12,535 bases of DNA from UBA1858 sp039182865 (lineage in GTDB: Bacteria; Pseudomonadota; Gammaproteobacteria; UBA4575), in assembly GCA_039182865.1 (NCBI GenBank), contig JBCDBX010000053.1, positions 1 through 12,535 of the forward strand. The letters run 5' to 3'. Below, in pieces: positions 1-7,232 of this stretch. Within the stretch, counting starts at the first letter, position 1. Every line of letters begins with the position of its first letter. The notes beneath the pieces were generated by a model that saw only the letters and a list, made by a program, of their open reading frames with translations, was not told the DNA's origin and searched no databases. The position numbers and the translations under genes were made by a program.

Positions 1-29
1 TAATCATTGTTATTAAGAAAAGAAAATAA

Positions 30-878
30 ATGTCATTATCGCCTGCTGAAACAATAGTGTCAGGCTGGGAAGCTAGTTTAGAACTGAAATTCAGCGCAAA
101 GAACAATGCAACTGTGTTGGCCAAAAATAAGCATTATGGCCCTTTAATGGTTCAAAAGCCTTTTTATCCTGAAAATAAAAAATGTTGTCATATTTATCTG
201 ATTCATCCACCAGGTGGAATTGTGGGCGGAGATATACTTGAAATTAACTCGACCTTAGAAAGCGAATCACACGCATTGATCACCACACCTGCGGCAAATA
301 AGTTTTATCGAAGTGACGGTCGCAAAGCAAAGCAGGACCAAACTTTCCATCTGGCTGACAATTCAATACTAGAATGGCTGCCCCAGGAAACTGTTTATTT
401 TAATGATGCCATCACTCATTCCAAAACTAAGTTTTGCTTAACTGAAACTAGTCAATTATTTGCGTGGGAAATACAGTGCTTAGGTTTACCTGCACAGGAA
501 GAATTATTTAACAGTGGTAGTTGCTTACAAAAACTAGAAGTATGGCAAAATAATCAACCATTATTATTAGAAAGTAATCGCTTTATGGGAGGAGATAATC
601 TAATGAGTGCTACTTGGGGTATGCACAAAAAAACAGCAGTGGGGACATTTGTACTCACGGACTCAGAACATAAAATAGATAGACAGATTGTTTTGGATGC
701 CCAATCCGATTTTCAAAATATTAATAGCTCGTGCACACACTTCAATAAGTTATTCGTCATCCGAGCCATGGCAATGTATGCTGAACCCATTAAAGATTTC
801 TTTATATATTTATGGCATAAACTTCGTCCTATTTTATTAAATCTTTCGCCTTGCCCTCCTAGGATTTGGCAAACTTAA
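30..878 (+). CDS. ureD: Urease accessory protein UreD (UreH)
   Basis: UreD is the scaffold chaperone that binds the UreABC apoenzyme in the cytoplasm and, with UreF and UreG, assembles the carbamylated-lysine dinickel site. The 282-residue product shows family signatures in order: HPPGGIVGGD (about 59-68), TTPAANKFYRS (about 85-95), EWLPQE (about 115-120) and a C-terminal PRIWQT. It is complete and of normal length. The ATG follows an A-rich stretch with only a weak purine-rich ribosome site. It is the first gene of a ureDABCEFG run and lies 13 bases before ureA, so it is very likely co-transcribed. The operon promoter is not visible, because only 29 bases precede the gene. The assignment is firm by motif and context. 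Confidence 0.96.
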   Translation: MSLSPAETIVSGWEASLELKFSAKNNATVLAKNKHYGPLMVQKPFYPENKKCCHIYLIHPPGGIVGGDILEINSTLESESHALITTPAANKFYRSDGRKAKQDQTFHLADNSILEWLPQETVYFNDAITHSKTKFCLTETSQLFAWEIQCLGLPAQEELFNSGSCLQKLEVWQNNQPLLLESNRFMGGDNLMSATWGMHKKTAVGTFVLTDSEHKIDRQIVLDAQSDFQNINSSCTHFNKLFVIRAMAMYAEPIKDFFIYLWHKLRPILLNLSPCPPRIWQT

Positions 879-891
879 TTGAGGATATTAC

Positions 892-1194
892 ATGGAACTC
901 TCTCCACGTGAAAAAGATAAACTACTTTTATTTACTGCAGGCTTATTAGCTGAGCGTCGTAAAGCCAAAGGTATAAAACTTAATTACCCAGAAACGATTG
1001 CTTATATTTCTTGTGCCATCCTGGAAGGTGCAAGAGAAGGCAAAACTGTTGCTGAATTAATGCAAGAAGGTAGAACTTTATTAACAACTGAAGATGTCAT
1101 GGAGGGTATTGCGGAGATGGTTCACGAAGTTCAAGTTGAAGCAACCTTCCCTGATGGCACCAAGCTTGTCACAGTGCATAACCCTATAATTTAG
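892..1194 (+). CDS. ureA: Urease subunit gamma UreA
   Basis: This is the small structural gamma subunit of urease, which packs with UreB and UreC in the (ABC)3 cytoplasmic enzyme. The 100-residue product is full length for a separate bacterial gamma subunit and reads as a canonical UreA throughout: an N-terminal MELSPREKDKLLLF helix, LNYPE(T)IA near 35, and the C-terminal EATFPDGTKLVTVHNPI. A GAGG ribosome site sits just upstream of the ATG, in the 13-base gap after ureD. UreA and UreB are separate genes here, unlike the fused subunit of Helicobacter. Nothing is unusual about it. Confidence 0.98.
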   Translation: MELSPREKDKLLLFTAGLLAERRKAKGIKLNYPETIAYISCAILEGAREGKTVAELMQEGRTLLTTEDVMEGIAEMVHEVQVEATFPDGTKLVTVHNPII

Positions 1195-1207
1195 CTTAGG
1201 AGTAATC

Positions 1208-1519
1208 ATGATACCCGGTGAATTAATTACCCAATCAGGTGAACTCGACATTAATAAAGATCGAGAAACATTAACATTGACTGTCGCCAATATCGGCGAT
1301 CGACCCATACAGGTTGGTTCACACTATCATTTCTATGAAACTAATAGTGCACTTAAATTTGATCGCGAACAAAGTTTAGGAATGCGTCTCGATATACCTG
1401 CGGGTACAGCAGTTAGATTTGAACCTGGTCAAGAGCGAACTGTTCAGTTAGTCAAAGTCAGCGGTGCACAAATGATCTATGGATTCACAGGCAAAGTCAT
1501 GGGGCCACTGGAGAAATAA
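1208..1519 (+). CDS. ureB: Urease subunit beta UreB
   Basis: This is the beta structural subunit of urease. It forms a beta-rich domain that contacts the UreC active-site flap region. The 103-residue product has the expected start (MIPGELI), the NIGDRPIQVGSHYHFYETN block at about 28-46, the LDIPAGTAVRFEPG block at about 61-74, and the GFTG motif near the C-terminus. A TAGGAG ribosome site lies in the 13-base gap after ureA. The stop is two bases before ureC, and its 3' end carries the GGAG (1510-1513) that serves ureC, which suggests translational coupling of the two subunits. Confidence 0.98.
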   Translation: MIPGELITQSGELDINKDRETLTLTVANIGDRPIQVGSHYHFYETNSALKFDREQSLGMRLDIPAGTAVRFEPGQERTVQLVKVSGAQMIYGFTGKVMGPLEK

Positions 1520-1521
1520 CT

Positions 1522-3225
1522 ATGAGTAAAATTAGTCGTCAAGCTTATGCTGAAATGTTTGGTCCCACGGTTGGTGACAAAGTTCGTTTGGGTGATACAG
1601 ACATTATTATTGAAGTTGAGAAAGATTATGCAACATATGGTGAAGAAGTAAAATTCGGTGGTGGCAAAGTCATTCGTGACGGCATGGGTCAGAGCCAATT
1701 ATCCTCGAATCAAGTAGTCGATACCGTGATTACAAATGCACTCATTCTAGATCACTGGGGAATTGTAAAAGCGGATATCGGCATTAAAGATGGTCGAATT
1801 GCTGGCATTGGTAAAGCAGGCAATCCAGACATACAACCTAATGTTGATATCGCGATAGGTCCAGGTACAGAAGCCATTGCAGGTGAAGGTCAAATCATCA
1901 CGGCTGGTGGAATTGATGCGCATATTCATTTCATTTGCCCACAACAAATTGAAGAAGCATTGATGTCGGGTGTGACAACAATGTTAGGAGGCGGCACGGG
2001 CCCTGCTACAGGCACCAATGCAACCACGTGTACGCCAGGTCCATGGAATATTCATAAAATGTTAGAAGCTGCAGATGCATTTCCAATGAACTTGGGATTT
2101 CTTGGAAAAGGCAATGCAAGTTTACCTGAAGCACTCGAAGAACAAGTTGCAGCAGGTGCAATGGGGTTAAAGCTACATGAAGATTGGGGTACCACACCTG
2201 CTGCTATTGATAATTGTTTAAGTGTTGCAGAAAAATACGATATCCAAGTAGCGATTCATACGGATACCTTAAATGAATCTGGTTTTGTCGAAGATACCAT
2301 CGCTGCATTTAAAGGACGTGCAATTCATACTTATCATACTGAGGGTGCGGGTGGTGGCCATGCGCCTGACATTATTAAAGCGTGTGGTGAAGCCAATGTT
2401 TTACCCTCCAGTACTAACCCTACTCGTCCTTATACGATCAATACGATTGACGAACATTTGGATATGTTGATGGTATGCCACCATCTTGATACTAAGATTC
2501 CTGAAGATGTCGCATTTGCAGAATCTCGCATACGCAGAGAAACCATTGCTGCAGAAGATATTTTTCATGATTTAGGCGCATTCAGTATGATTGCTTCTGA
2601 CTCACAAGCCATGGGACGCGTCGGTGAAGTCATCTGTCGCACTTGGCAAACAGCTGACAAAATGAAAAAGCAACGTGGTCACTTGGAAGAAGATAGTACA
2701 GCGAATGATAATTTTAGAGCGAAGCGTTATGTGGCTAAATACACAATTAATCCTGCGATTACCCATGGAATTGCAGAGCATGTAGGTTCTGTTGAGATTG
2801 GCAAGATTGCAGATTTAGTGCTATGGAAACCTGCATTTTTTGGAGCGAAACCGTCCTTAATATTAAAAGGTGGATTCATTGCTGCAGCCCCTATGGGTGA
2901 CCCAAATGCTTCTATCCCTACGCCCCAGCCAGTGCATTATCGTTACATGTTTGGCGCTTATGACAAAGCCAATTACTCAAGTAGTTTCACGTTTGTGTCT
3001 AAAGCAGCATTAGAAAACAATATCGTTAATACCTTATCTTTGAGCAAACAATGTATCGCAGTCAATAATACGAGAGCTATTCGTAAAAAAGATCTAATTC
3101 ATAATACCTATCAACCTAATATTGAAGTAGACCCACAAACATATGAAGTGCGGGCGGATGGTAAATTATTAACTTGTGAGCCTGCTGAAGTTGTTCCACT
3201 TGCACAACGTTATTTCTTATTCTAA
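1522..3225 (+). CDS. ureC: Urease catalytic subunit alpha UreC
   Basis: UreC carries the dinickel active site that hydrolyses urea to ammonia and carbamate. The product is 567 residues, normal for the family. Counting from the ATG, every key residue falls at its Klebsiella aerogenes position: nickel ligands H134 and H136 (DAHIHF), carbamylated K217 and H219 (GLKLHEDWG), H246 (AIHTDTL), H272, the flap C319 and catalytic H320 (MVCHH), and D360 (ASDSQAMGRVGE). The enzyme is therefore predicted to be catalytically competent once nickel-loaded. The GGAG at 1510-1513, inside the end of ureB, is well spaced for this start. Eight bases separate it from ureE. Confidence 0.99.
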   Translation: MSKISRQAYAEMFGPTVGDKVRLGDTDIIIEVEKDYATYGEEVKFGGGKVIRDGMGQSQLSSNQVVDTVITNALILDHWGIVKADIGIKDGRIAGIGKAGNPDIQPNVDIAIGPGTEAIAGEGQIITAGGIDAHIHFICPQQIEEALMSGVTTMLGGGTGPATGTNATTCTPGPWNIHKMLEAADAFPMNLGFLGKGNASLPEALEEQVAAGAMGLKLHEDWGTTPAAIDNCLSVAEKYDIQVAIHTDTLNESGFVEDTIAAFKGRAIHTYHTEGAGGGHAPDIIKACGEANVLPSSTNPTRPYTINTIDEHLDMLMVCHHLDTKIPEDVAFAESRIRRETIAAEDIFHDLGAFSMIASDSQAMGRVGEVICRTWQTADKMKKQRGHLEEDSTANDNFRAKRYVAKYTINPAITHGIAEHVGSVEIGKIADLVLWKPAFFGAKPSLILKGGFIAAAPMGDPNASIPTPQPVHYRYMFGAYDKANYSSSFTFVSKAALENNIVNTLSLSKQCIAVNNTRAIRKKDLIHNTYQPNIEVDPQTYEVRADGKLLTCEPAEVVPLAQRYFLF

Positions 3226-3233
3226 GCGGCAAG

Positions 3234-3674
3234 ATGAAAAGAATAACTGAAAAAGCAGATCATGCTCATGACTTCACTTTGACCTTAACTTTACCTTTCG
3301 AGTTACGTCAAAAAGCACGATTACATACCACACTAGACAACGGTGATGAGGCTGGCTTGTTTTTAAAACGTGGCGATACATTGCGTGGTGGTGACATTCT
3401 AAAAGCTGATTCAGGAGAAAATATTAAAGTCATATCTGCAAAGGAAGAAGTCAGTACTGTGTATTCTTCAAATTCCTTATTGCTCACAAGGGCCACCTAC
3501 CATTTAGGAAATCGACACGTCCCGGTAGAAATCAATTCTTCTTACATTCGTTACTGTAAAGATCATGTGCTCGATCAAATGATTGAACATCTTGGCTTAA
3601 CGATTACTCACGAATTGGCTCCATTTGAACCTGAGTCAGGCGCATATTCGCATGGGCACAGTCACCAACACTAG
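3234..3674 (+). CDS. ureE: Urease nickel metallochaperone UreE
   Basis: UreE binds Ni(II) as a dimer and hands it to UreG during urease maturation. The 146-residue product has the N-terminal peptide-binding-like domain (LPFELRQKARL, GLFLKRGDTLRGGD) and the C-terminal metal-binding domain with GNRHVPVEI. The conserved interface nickel ligand is H95. It ends in a short histidine-rich tail (H140, H142, H144, H146), much shorter than the long His tail of Klebsiella UreE, which suggests modest extra nickel storage. The start lies eight bases after ureC with only a weak ribosome site (GCGGCAAG), so coupling to ureC translation is likely. The 3' end overlaps ureF by 23 bases. Confidence 0.97.
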   Translation: MKRITEKADHAHDFTLTLTLPFELRQKARLHTTLDNGDEAGLFLKRGDTLRGGDILKADSGENIKVISAKEEVSTVYSSNSLLLTRATYHLGNRHVPVEINSSYIRYCKDHVLDQMIEHLGLTITHELAPFEPESGAYSHGHSHQH

Positions 3675-4335
3675 CAGCACCGCATTATTACAGTTATTGC
3701 GAGTATGCAGCCCTACTCTGCCGATAGGCGCTTATGCATATTCACAGGGCTTAGAATCCGCCTGTGAACTCGAATATGTTAATAGTGAAATTAGCTTATA
3801 TACTTGGATTAATGGCTTGCTTAGTCACAGTATGCAATATTTAGATATACCTATTTTCTCACGTTTATATGACGCACATAAAGATCATAACAATAAAGAT
3901 ATAGAGTATTGGAATAATTATATTCTAGCTTCACGAGAAACAAATGAATTGTTACTTGAAGACACCCAAATGGGTAGAGCATTAACTAAGTTATTGGAAA
4001 AATTAGAGATTAATAACTTTAAAGTTGATAAAAATCATTGCTCCTTAATCACAGCATTCAGTCTCGCTTGCGTTGGATGGAATATAACTAAGCAAGATGC
4101 ATTGCAAGGCTTTATTTGGGCTTGGTGTGAAAATCAAGTCAGTATTGGTGTAAAACTCATCCCTCTAGGACAGACAAGTGGACAATTAGTTTTATCTAAA
4201 CTAATTCCAGACATCAACATTGTAATTAAAAATGGTCTGACTCTAGAAAACGACAATATCGGATCTTCATGTCCCGGTGCGATCATTGCAAGCATGCAGC
4301 ATGAAGATCAATATACTAGATTATTCAGATCTTAG
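3652..4335 (+). CDS. ureF: Urease accessory protein UreF
   Basis: UreF is the all-helical accessory protein that bridges UreD and UreG in the urease activation complex and controls UreG GTPase activity. The best start is the ATG at 3652, giving 227 residues, the usual family size. The conserved N-terminal block SPTLPIGAYAYSQGLES follows at about 20-36. A TTG at 3625 would add nine residues without conserved content. Other family features are DIPIF near 60, ASRETNELLLEDTQMGRAL in the middle, and GVKLIPLGQTSGQ in the C-terminal half. It overlaps the ureE 3' end by 23 bases in another frame and precedes ureG by 13 bases carrying an AGGA ribosome site. It is one of the more divergent urease proteins, but the assignment is clear. 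Confidence 0.95.
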   Translation: MGTVTNTSSTALLQLLRVCSPTLPIGAYAYSQGLESACELEYVNSEISLYTWINGLLSHSMQYLDIPIFSRLYDAHKDHNNKDIEYWNNYILASRETNELLLEDTQMGRALTKLLEKLEINNFKVDKNHCSLITAFSLACVGWNITKQDALQGFIWAWCENQVSIGVKLIPLGQTSGQLVLSKLIPDINIVIKNGLTLENDNIGSSCPGAIIASMQHEDQYTRLFRS

Positions 4336-4348
4336 GATAAATTAAAAT

Positions 4349-4954
4349 ATGGAAAAACAAGTTCTCAGAATTGGAGTCGGTGGTCCTGTCGGTTCAGGTA
4401 AAACAGCTTTACTAAAGCTTCTATGTTTACACATGCGTGATGATTATCAAATCGCCGCCGTGACCAATGATATTTATACACGAGAAGATGCTGATTTCTT
4501 GATACGTCATGAAGCACTCGATGAAAATCGAATTATGGGAGTAGAAACCGGTGGTTGCCCACATACAGCTATTAGAGAAGATGCTTCGATGAACTTAGCA
4601 GCCGTCGACAATCTCTGTGAACGCTTTGGCAATTTGGACTTTGTCTTTATCGAAAGTGGTGGTGATAACTTAAGTGCTACTTTCAGCCCAGAACTTTCAG
4701 ATTTAACAATCTATGTGATCGATGTTGCCGCAGGTGAAAAGATACCGCGCAAAGGTGGGCCTGGTATTACCAAGTCAGACCTATTAATTATCAATAAAAC
4801 AGACTTAGCGCCTTTAGTCGGCGCTTCATTGGAAGTGATGGATCGAGACGCCAGGAAAATGCGTGGAGATAAACCTTTCTTATTTACCAACCTTAAAGCT
4901 GAAGAAGGATTAGATAAAGTAATCGATTTTATAAAAACTAAGGGGATGATCTAA
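4349..4954 (+). CDS. ureG: Urease accessory GTPase UreG
   Basis: UreG is a SIMIBI-class GTPase that dimerises around nickel and drives metal insertion into urease through GTP hydrolysis. The 201-residue product has the P-loop GPVGSGKT (12-19), the metal-binding Cys-Pro-His motif at C70-P71-H72 (TGGCPHTAIREDAS), the switch-region ESGGDNL (102-108), and the guanine-specificity motif NKTD (149-152). All are intact. It is the last gene of the operon. Its TAA stop (4952-4954) overlaps the TAG stop of the convergent fabH by bases 4952-4953, leaving no room for an intrinsic terminator between them. Confidence 0.98.
   Translation: MEKQVLRIGVGGPVGSGKTALLKLLCLHMRDDYQIAAVTNDIYTREDADFLIRHEALDENRIMGVETGGCPHTAIREDASMNLAAVDNLCERFGNLDFVFIESGGDNLSATFSPELSDLTIYVIDVAAGEKIPRKGGPGITKSDLLIINKTDLAPLVGASLEVMDRDARKMRGDKPFLFTNLKAEEGLDKVIDFIKTKGMI
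4951..4954. other. Overlapping convergent stop codons of ureG and fabH
   Basis: Read on the plus strand, CTAA carries the TAA end of ureG (4952-4954). Read on the minus strand, it carries the TAG end of fabH (4951-4953). The two coding regions therefore share bases tail to tail, and no stem plus T-run is visible nearby on either strand. Transcripts from the two operons must either terminate inside the opposite gene or overlap as antisense RNA. The coordinates are directly visible; the transcriptional consequence is inferred. Confidence 0.9.
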
Positions 4955-5919
4955 AACTTAATTAATGCCGAGCCCCAGGTGAATCCACCACCAAATGCTT
5001 CAAGAATAATAGTCTCCCCCTTCTTAATACGCCCATCGCGTACAGCAGTATCGAGTGCTAATGGCACTGAGGCAGCTGAGGTATTTCCATGTTTATCAAC
5101 TGTGACAACGACACGGTCGATTGATAATTTCAGTTTGCGTGCAGTCGCAGAAATAATTCGTGTATTTGCTTGGTGAGGTACTAACCAATCAATCTCGGAT
5201 TTATCTATATTATTAGCAGCCAATGTTTCATCCGCAATTCTGCCTAAAGTGTTAACCGCCATTTTAAATACTTCGTTGCCTTTCATATAAATATAGGCTT
5301 CACCTTTTTTAAGAAGGTCATACCCCTCCGAGATTCCACGTGGCACATGAAGTAAATGCTCATAACTGCCGTCAGCATGTAAGTGAGTTGATAGCACTCC
5401 TGGCTCATTACTTGCTTCCAGCACAACAGCACCTCCACCGTCCGCAAATAACACACAAGTACTGCGGTCCGTCCAATCGACAATACGTGATAAAGTTTCT
5501 GCACCTATGACTAAGGCTGTTTTAGCAGAACCTGCTTTTATAAAATTATCAGCAATCGATAAAGCGTAAACAAAACCAGTGCATACTGCCTGAACGTCAA
5601 AGGCTGCACATCCATGAATATCTAAACGCTTTTGAATTAAACATGCTGTACTTGGAAAAACTTTATCAGGAGTTGTAGTTGCAACAATAATAAGATCAAT
5701 ATCTTCAGGTTTTTTTTCTGCCATATCCATAGCACGTCGTGCTGCTATTACACCCAAATCAGAAGTCGTCTCACCTTCTGCTGCAATATGACGTTCGCGT
5801 ATTCCCGTGCGCTCTTGTATCCACTCATCAGAAGTATCTACCATTGCCTCTAGATCCTTATTGGTCAGGATTTTTTCGGGCAAATAACTTCCTGTTCCGA
5901 TAATTTTAGAATACGTCAT
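4951..5919 (-). CDS. fabH: Beta-ketoacyl-ACP synthase III (KAS III, FabH)
   Basis: FabH condenses acetyl-CoA with malonyl-ACP to start type II fatty-acid synthesis in the cytoplasm. The 322-residue product is full length. The thiolase-fold catalytic triad is visible: nucleophile C113 (VCTGF), H249 (VPHQANTRI) and N279 (HGNTSAAS). Other family features are the N-terminal IIGTGSYLPEKILTN and SDEWIQERTGI, and the C-terminal EAFGGGFTWGSALI. The start ATG lies two bases after the plsX stop, so translation is probably coupled. In E. coli the next genes would be fabD, fabG and acpP. Here the gene instead ends against the convergent ureG. An F-A-D-G-G-G-A-V-V segment stands where many homologues have F-G-D-G-A-G-A, a mild variation only. 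Confidence 0.98.
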   Translation of the reverse strand: MTYSKIIGTGSYLPEKILTNKDLEAMVDTSDEWIQERTGIRERHIAAEGETTSDLGVIAARRAMDMAEKKPEDIDLIIVATTTPDKVFPSTACLIQKRLDIHGCAAFDVQAVCTGFVYALSIADNFIKAGSAKTALVIGAETLSRIVDWTDRSTCVLFADGGGAVVLEASNEPGVLSTHLHADGSYEHLLHVPRGISEGYDLLKKGEAYIYMKGNEVFKMAVNTLGRIADETLAANNIDKSEIDWLVPHQANTRIISATARKLKLSIDRVVVTVDKHGNTSAASVPLALDTAVRDGRIKKGETIILEAFGGGFTWGSALIKF

Positions 5920-5921
5920 AA

Positions 5922-6929
5922 CTAAATCAAAAAATCCTCTAAATGCTTATCGATCAATTCTGGGACATTTTTCTTAGCAGCAATACGTGCAATTGAAATT
6001 GCATGCTCAAAAGAAAAAGCATCTGCGCCACCATGACTTTTAATCACATTACCTCTTAATCCTAATAAGGATGCACCATTATAGCGTCGCGGATCAATTG
6101 AATCTTTTAATTCTTTTAAGATTCTCATAGCTAATAGTGCTACGAGTTTTGTTAATATATTTTTAGTAAATGCTTTTTTAACCAAGTGAGAAATGAAATG
6201 TGCAACACCTTCACTAGTTTTAAGTGAAACATTCCCTACAAAACCATCACATACAATTACATCAACATCACCACAGTAAATATCATCACCTTCAACATAG
6301 CCAATATAATTTAGATTGCTATGCTCTAATAATTTATTAGCTTCTTTAACTTGGTCATTTCCTTTAATAGCTTCTGATCCTACATTGAGTAAACCTACTT
6401 TTGGTGCATCATGATCGTCAAGGGCACTTGCTAACACCGAACCCATTACCGCAAATTGGAATAAGTTTTCTGCTTTACAATCTACATTTGCACCTAGATC
6501 AAGCATATGTGTATGACCATTAAGTGCAGGCAAAGTCGTACAAATGGCGGGACGATCAATCCCTGCTAAGGTATGCAATACATAACGTGCTGTCGCCATT
6601 AATGCACCTGTATTTCCAGCACTCACACAAGCTTGTGCTCGACCATCGGAAACTAAGTTTATAGAGACTCGCATAGATGAATCTTTTTTAGAACGTAATG
6701 CCTGAGCTGGAGGCTCATTCATTTCTACAATTTGGGAAGTATGTTGTATATCAATACGTTCTAAATGAGTATTTGAGACATCTTTTAATTCTTCATTAAT
6801 TAGATCTCGGTCGCCCACTAGAATAAGGGCAATATCGTCGTGTTTGTTTAACGCATTGATCGCCGCAGGAACAACGACTTGTGGACCGAAGTCTCCACCC
6901 ATGCAATCTAGTGAGATGGTTGTCGTCAT
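5922..6929 (-). CDS. plsX: Phosphate acyltransferase PlsX
   Basis: PlsX converts acyl-ACP and phosphate to acyl-phosphate, the donor for PlsY in phosphatidic-acid synthesis; it acts at the inner face of the membrane. The 335-residue product shows LDCMGGDFGP (7-16), SAGNTGALMA (103-112), LDLGANVDCK (143-152), LLNVGSEAIKGND (180-192) and VCDGFVGNVSLKTSEG (226-241), all typical of the family. The start is the ATG at the 5' end of the conserved region. Upstream I see no Shine-Dalgarno match, only an AT-rich stretch with a hairpin at 6951-6971. It is followed two bases later by fabH. The 84-base spacer before it, after rpmF, may hold a secondary promoter. Confidence 0.97.
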   Translation of the reverse strand: MTTTISLDCMGGDFGPQVVVPAAINALNKHDDIALILVGDRDLINEELKDVSNTHLERIDIQHTSQIVEMNEPPAQALRSKKDSSMRVSINLVSDGRAQACVSAGNTGALMATARYVLHTLAGIDRPAICTTLPALNGHTHMLDLGANVDCKAENLFQFAVMGSVLASALDDHDAPKVGLLNVGSEAIKGNDQVKEANKLLEHSNLNYIGYVEGDDIYCGDVDVIVCDGFVGNVSLKTSEGVAHFISHLVKKAFTKNILTKLVALLAMRILKELKDSIDPRRYNGASLLGLRGNVIKSHGGADAFSFEHAISIARIAAKKNVPELIDKHLEDFLI

Positions 6930-6950
6930 TTAGATTTGAAAGTTATTGAG

Positions 6951-6971
6951 CAACACTTTTGGCAAGTGTTG
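6951..6971. repeat. Perfect inverted repeat (hairpin) between rpmF and plsX
   Basis: The arms CAACACTT (6951-6958) and AAGTGTTG (6964-6971) are perfectly complementary around a five-base loop, giving an 8-bp stem. In the minus-strand rpmF–plsX transcript it lies about 21 bases before the plsX start. No T-run follows in that direction, and the stem is only 3/8 GC, so it is not a convincing intrinsic terminator. A role as an RNA-processing or translation-modulating element, or as a dyad operator, is possible but unproven. Confidence 0.6.
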
Positions 6972-6984
6972 GTGTAACAGAATG

Positions 6985-7013
6985 ATAATGTTTTAATGAG
7001 TAATTATTACCAA
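6985..7013 (-). promoter_or_regulatory. Possible weak promoter for plsX-fabH
   Basis: On the minus strand, directly after the rpmF stop codon, TTGGTA (7013-7008) and CATTAT (6990-6985) are separated by exactly 17 bases. Each matches the sigma-70 consensus at four of six positions. It would start transcription upstream of the 6951-6971 hairpin and place that hairpin in the plsX leader. The match is weak for an AT-rich genome, so this is only a candidate. Internal promoters before plsX or fabH are plausible because the corresponding E. coli cluster has several. Confidence 0.25.
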
Positions 7014-7211
7014 CTACTCTTCATCATCGTCATCTATTTCATCTTGTTTAATCACTTGGCGGCCACGATAATAACCATCCGCACTGATGTGATGACGTCG
7101 GTGTGTTTCACCTGTCGTCGGCTCTACAGATAAAGTCGATGCTTTTAGACTATCGTGTGCTCGACGCATACCTCTCTTAGAAGGCGTTTTACGATTTTGT
7201 TGAACGGCCAC
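7014..7211 (-). CDS. rpmF: 50S ribosomal protein L32
   Basis: L32 is a small protein of the large ribosomal subunit. The 65-residue product begins MAVQQNRKTPSKRGMRRAHD and contains HRRHHISADGYYRGRQVI, matching proteobacterial L32 closely. The start is GTG, supported by an AGGAG at 7219-7223 with seven-base spacing, the strongest ribosome site in this strand's operon. Compared with the 57-residue E. coli protein it carries a C-terminal extension, Q-D-E-I-D-D-D-D-E-E, which is strongly acidic and unusual on a basic ribosomal protein. The gene lies 21 bases after yceD, as in most gammaproteobacteria, and precedes plsX. Confidence 0.97.
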   Translation of the reverse strand: MAVQQNRKTPSKRGMRRAHDSLKASTLSVEPTTGETHRRHHISADGYYRGRQVIKQDEIDDDDEE

Positions 7212-7218
7212 TTTGTTT

Positions 7219-7223
7219 CTCCT
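7219..7223 (-). promoter_or_regulatory. Ribosome binding site of rpmF deciding the GTG start
   Basis: AGGAG on the minus strand lies seven bases before the GTG at 7211-7209. It supports the non-ATG start, which also matches the conserved M-A-V-Q-Q N-terminus of L32. Confidence 0.8.
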
Positions 7224-7232
7224 CTAGGCTTA

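Noticed and set aside
3625..3651. TTG start for UreF
   Set aside because: It adds nine residues lacking conserved content and deepens the ureE overlap; the ATG at 3652 gives the normal family length.
6951..6971. Intrinsic terminator between rpmF and plsX
   Set aside because: The stem is perfect but AT-rich and no T-run follows in the direction of transcription, so it is kept only as a hairpin.
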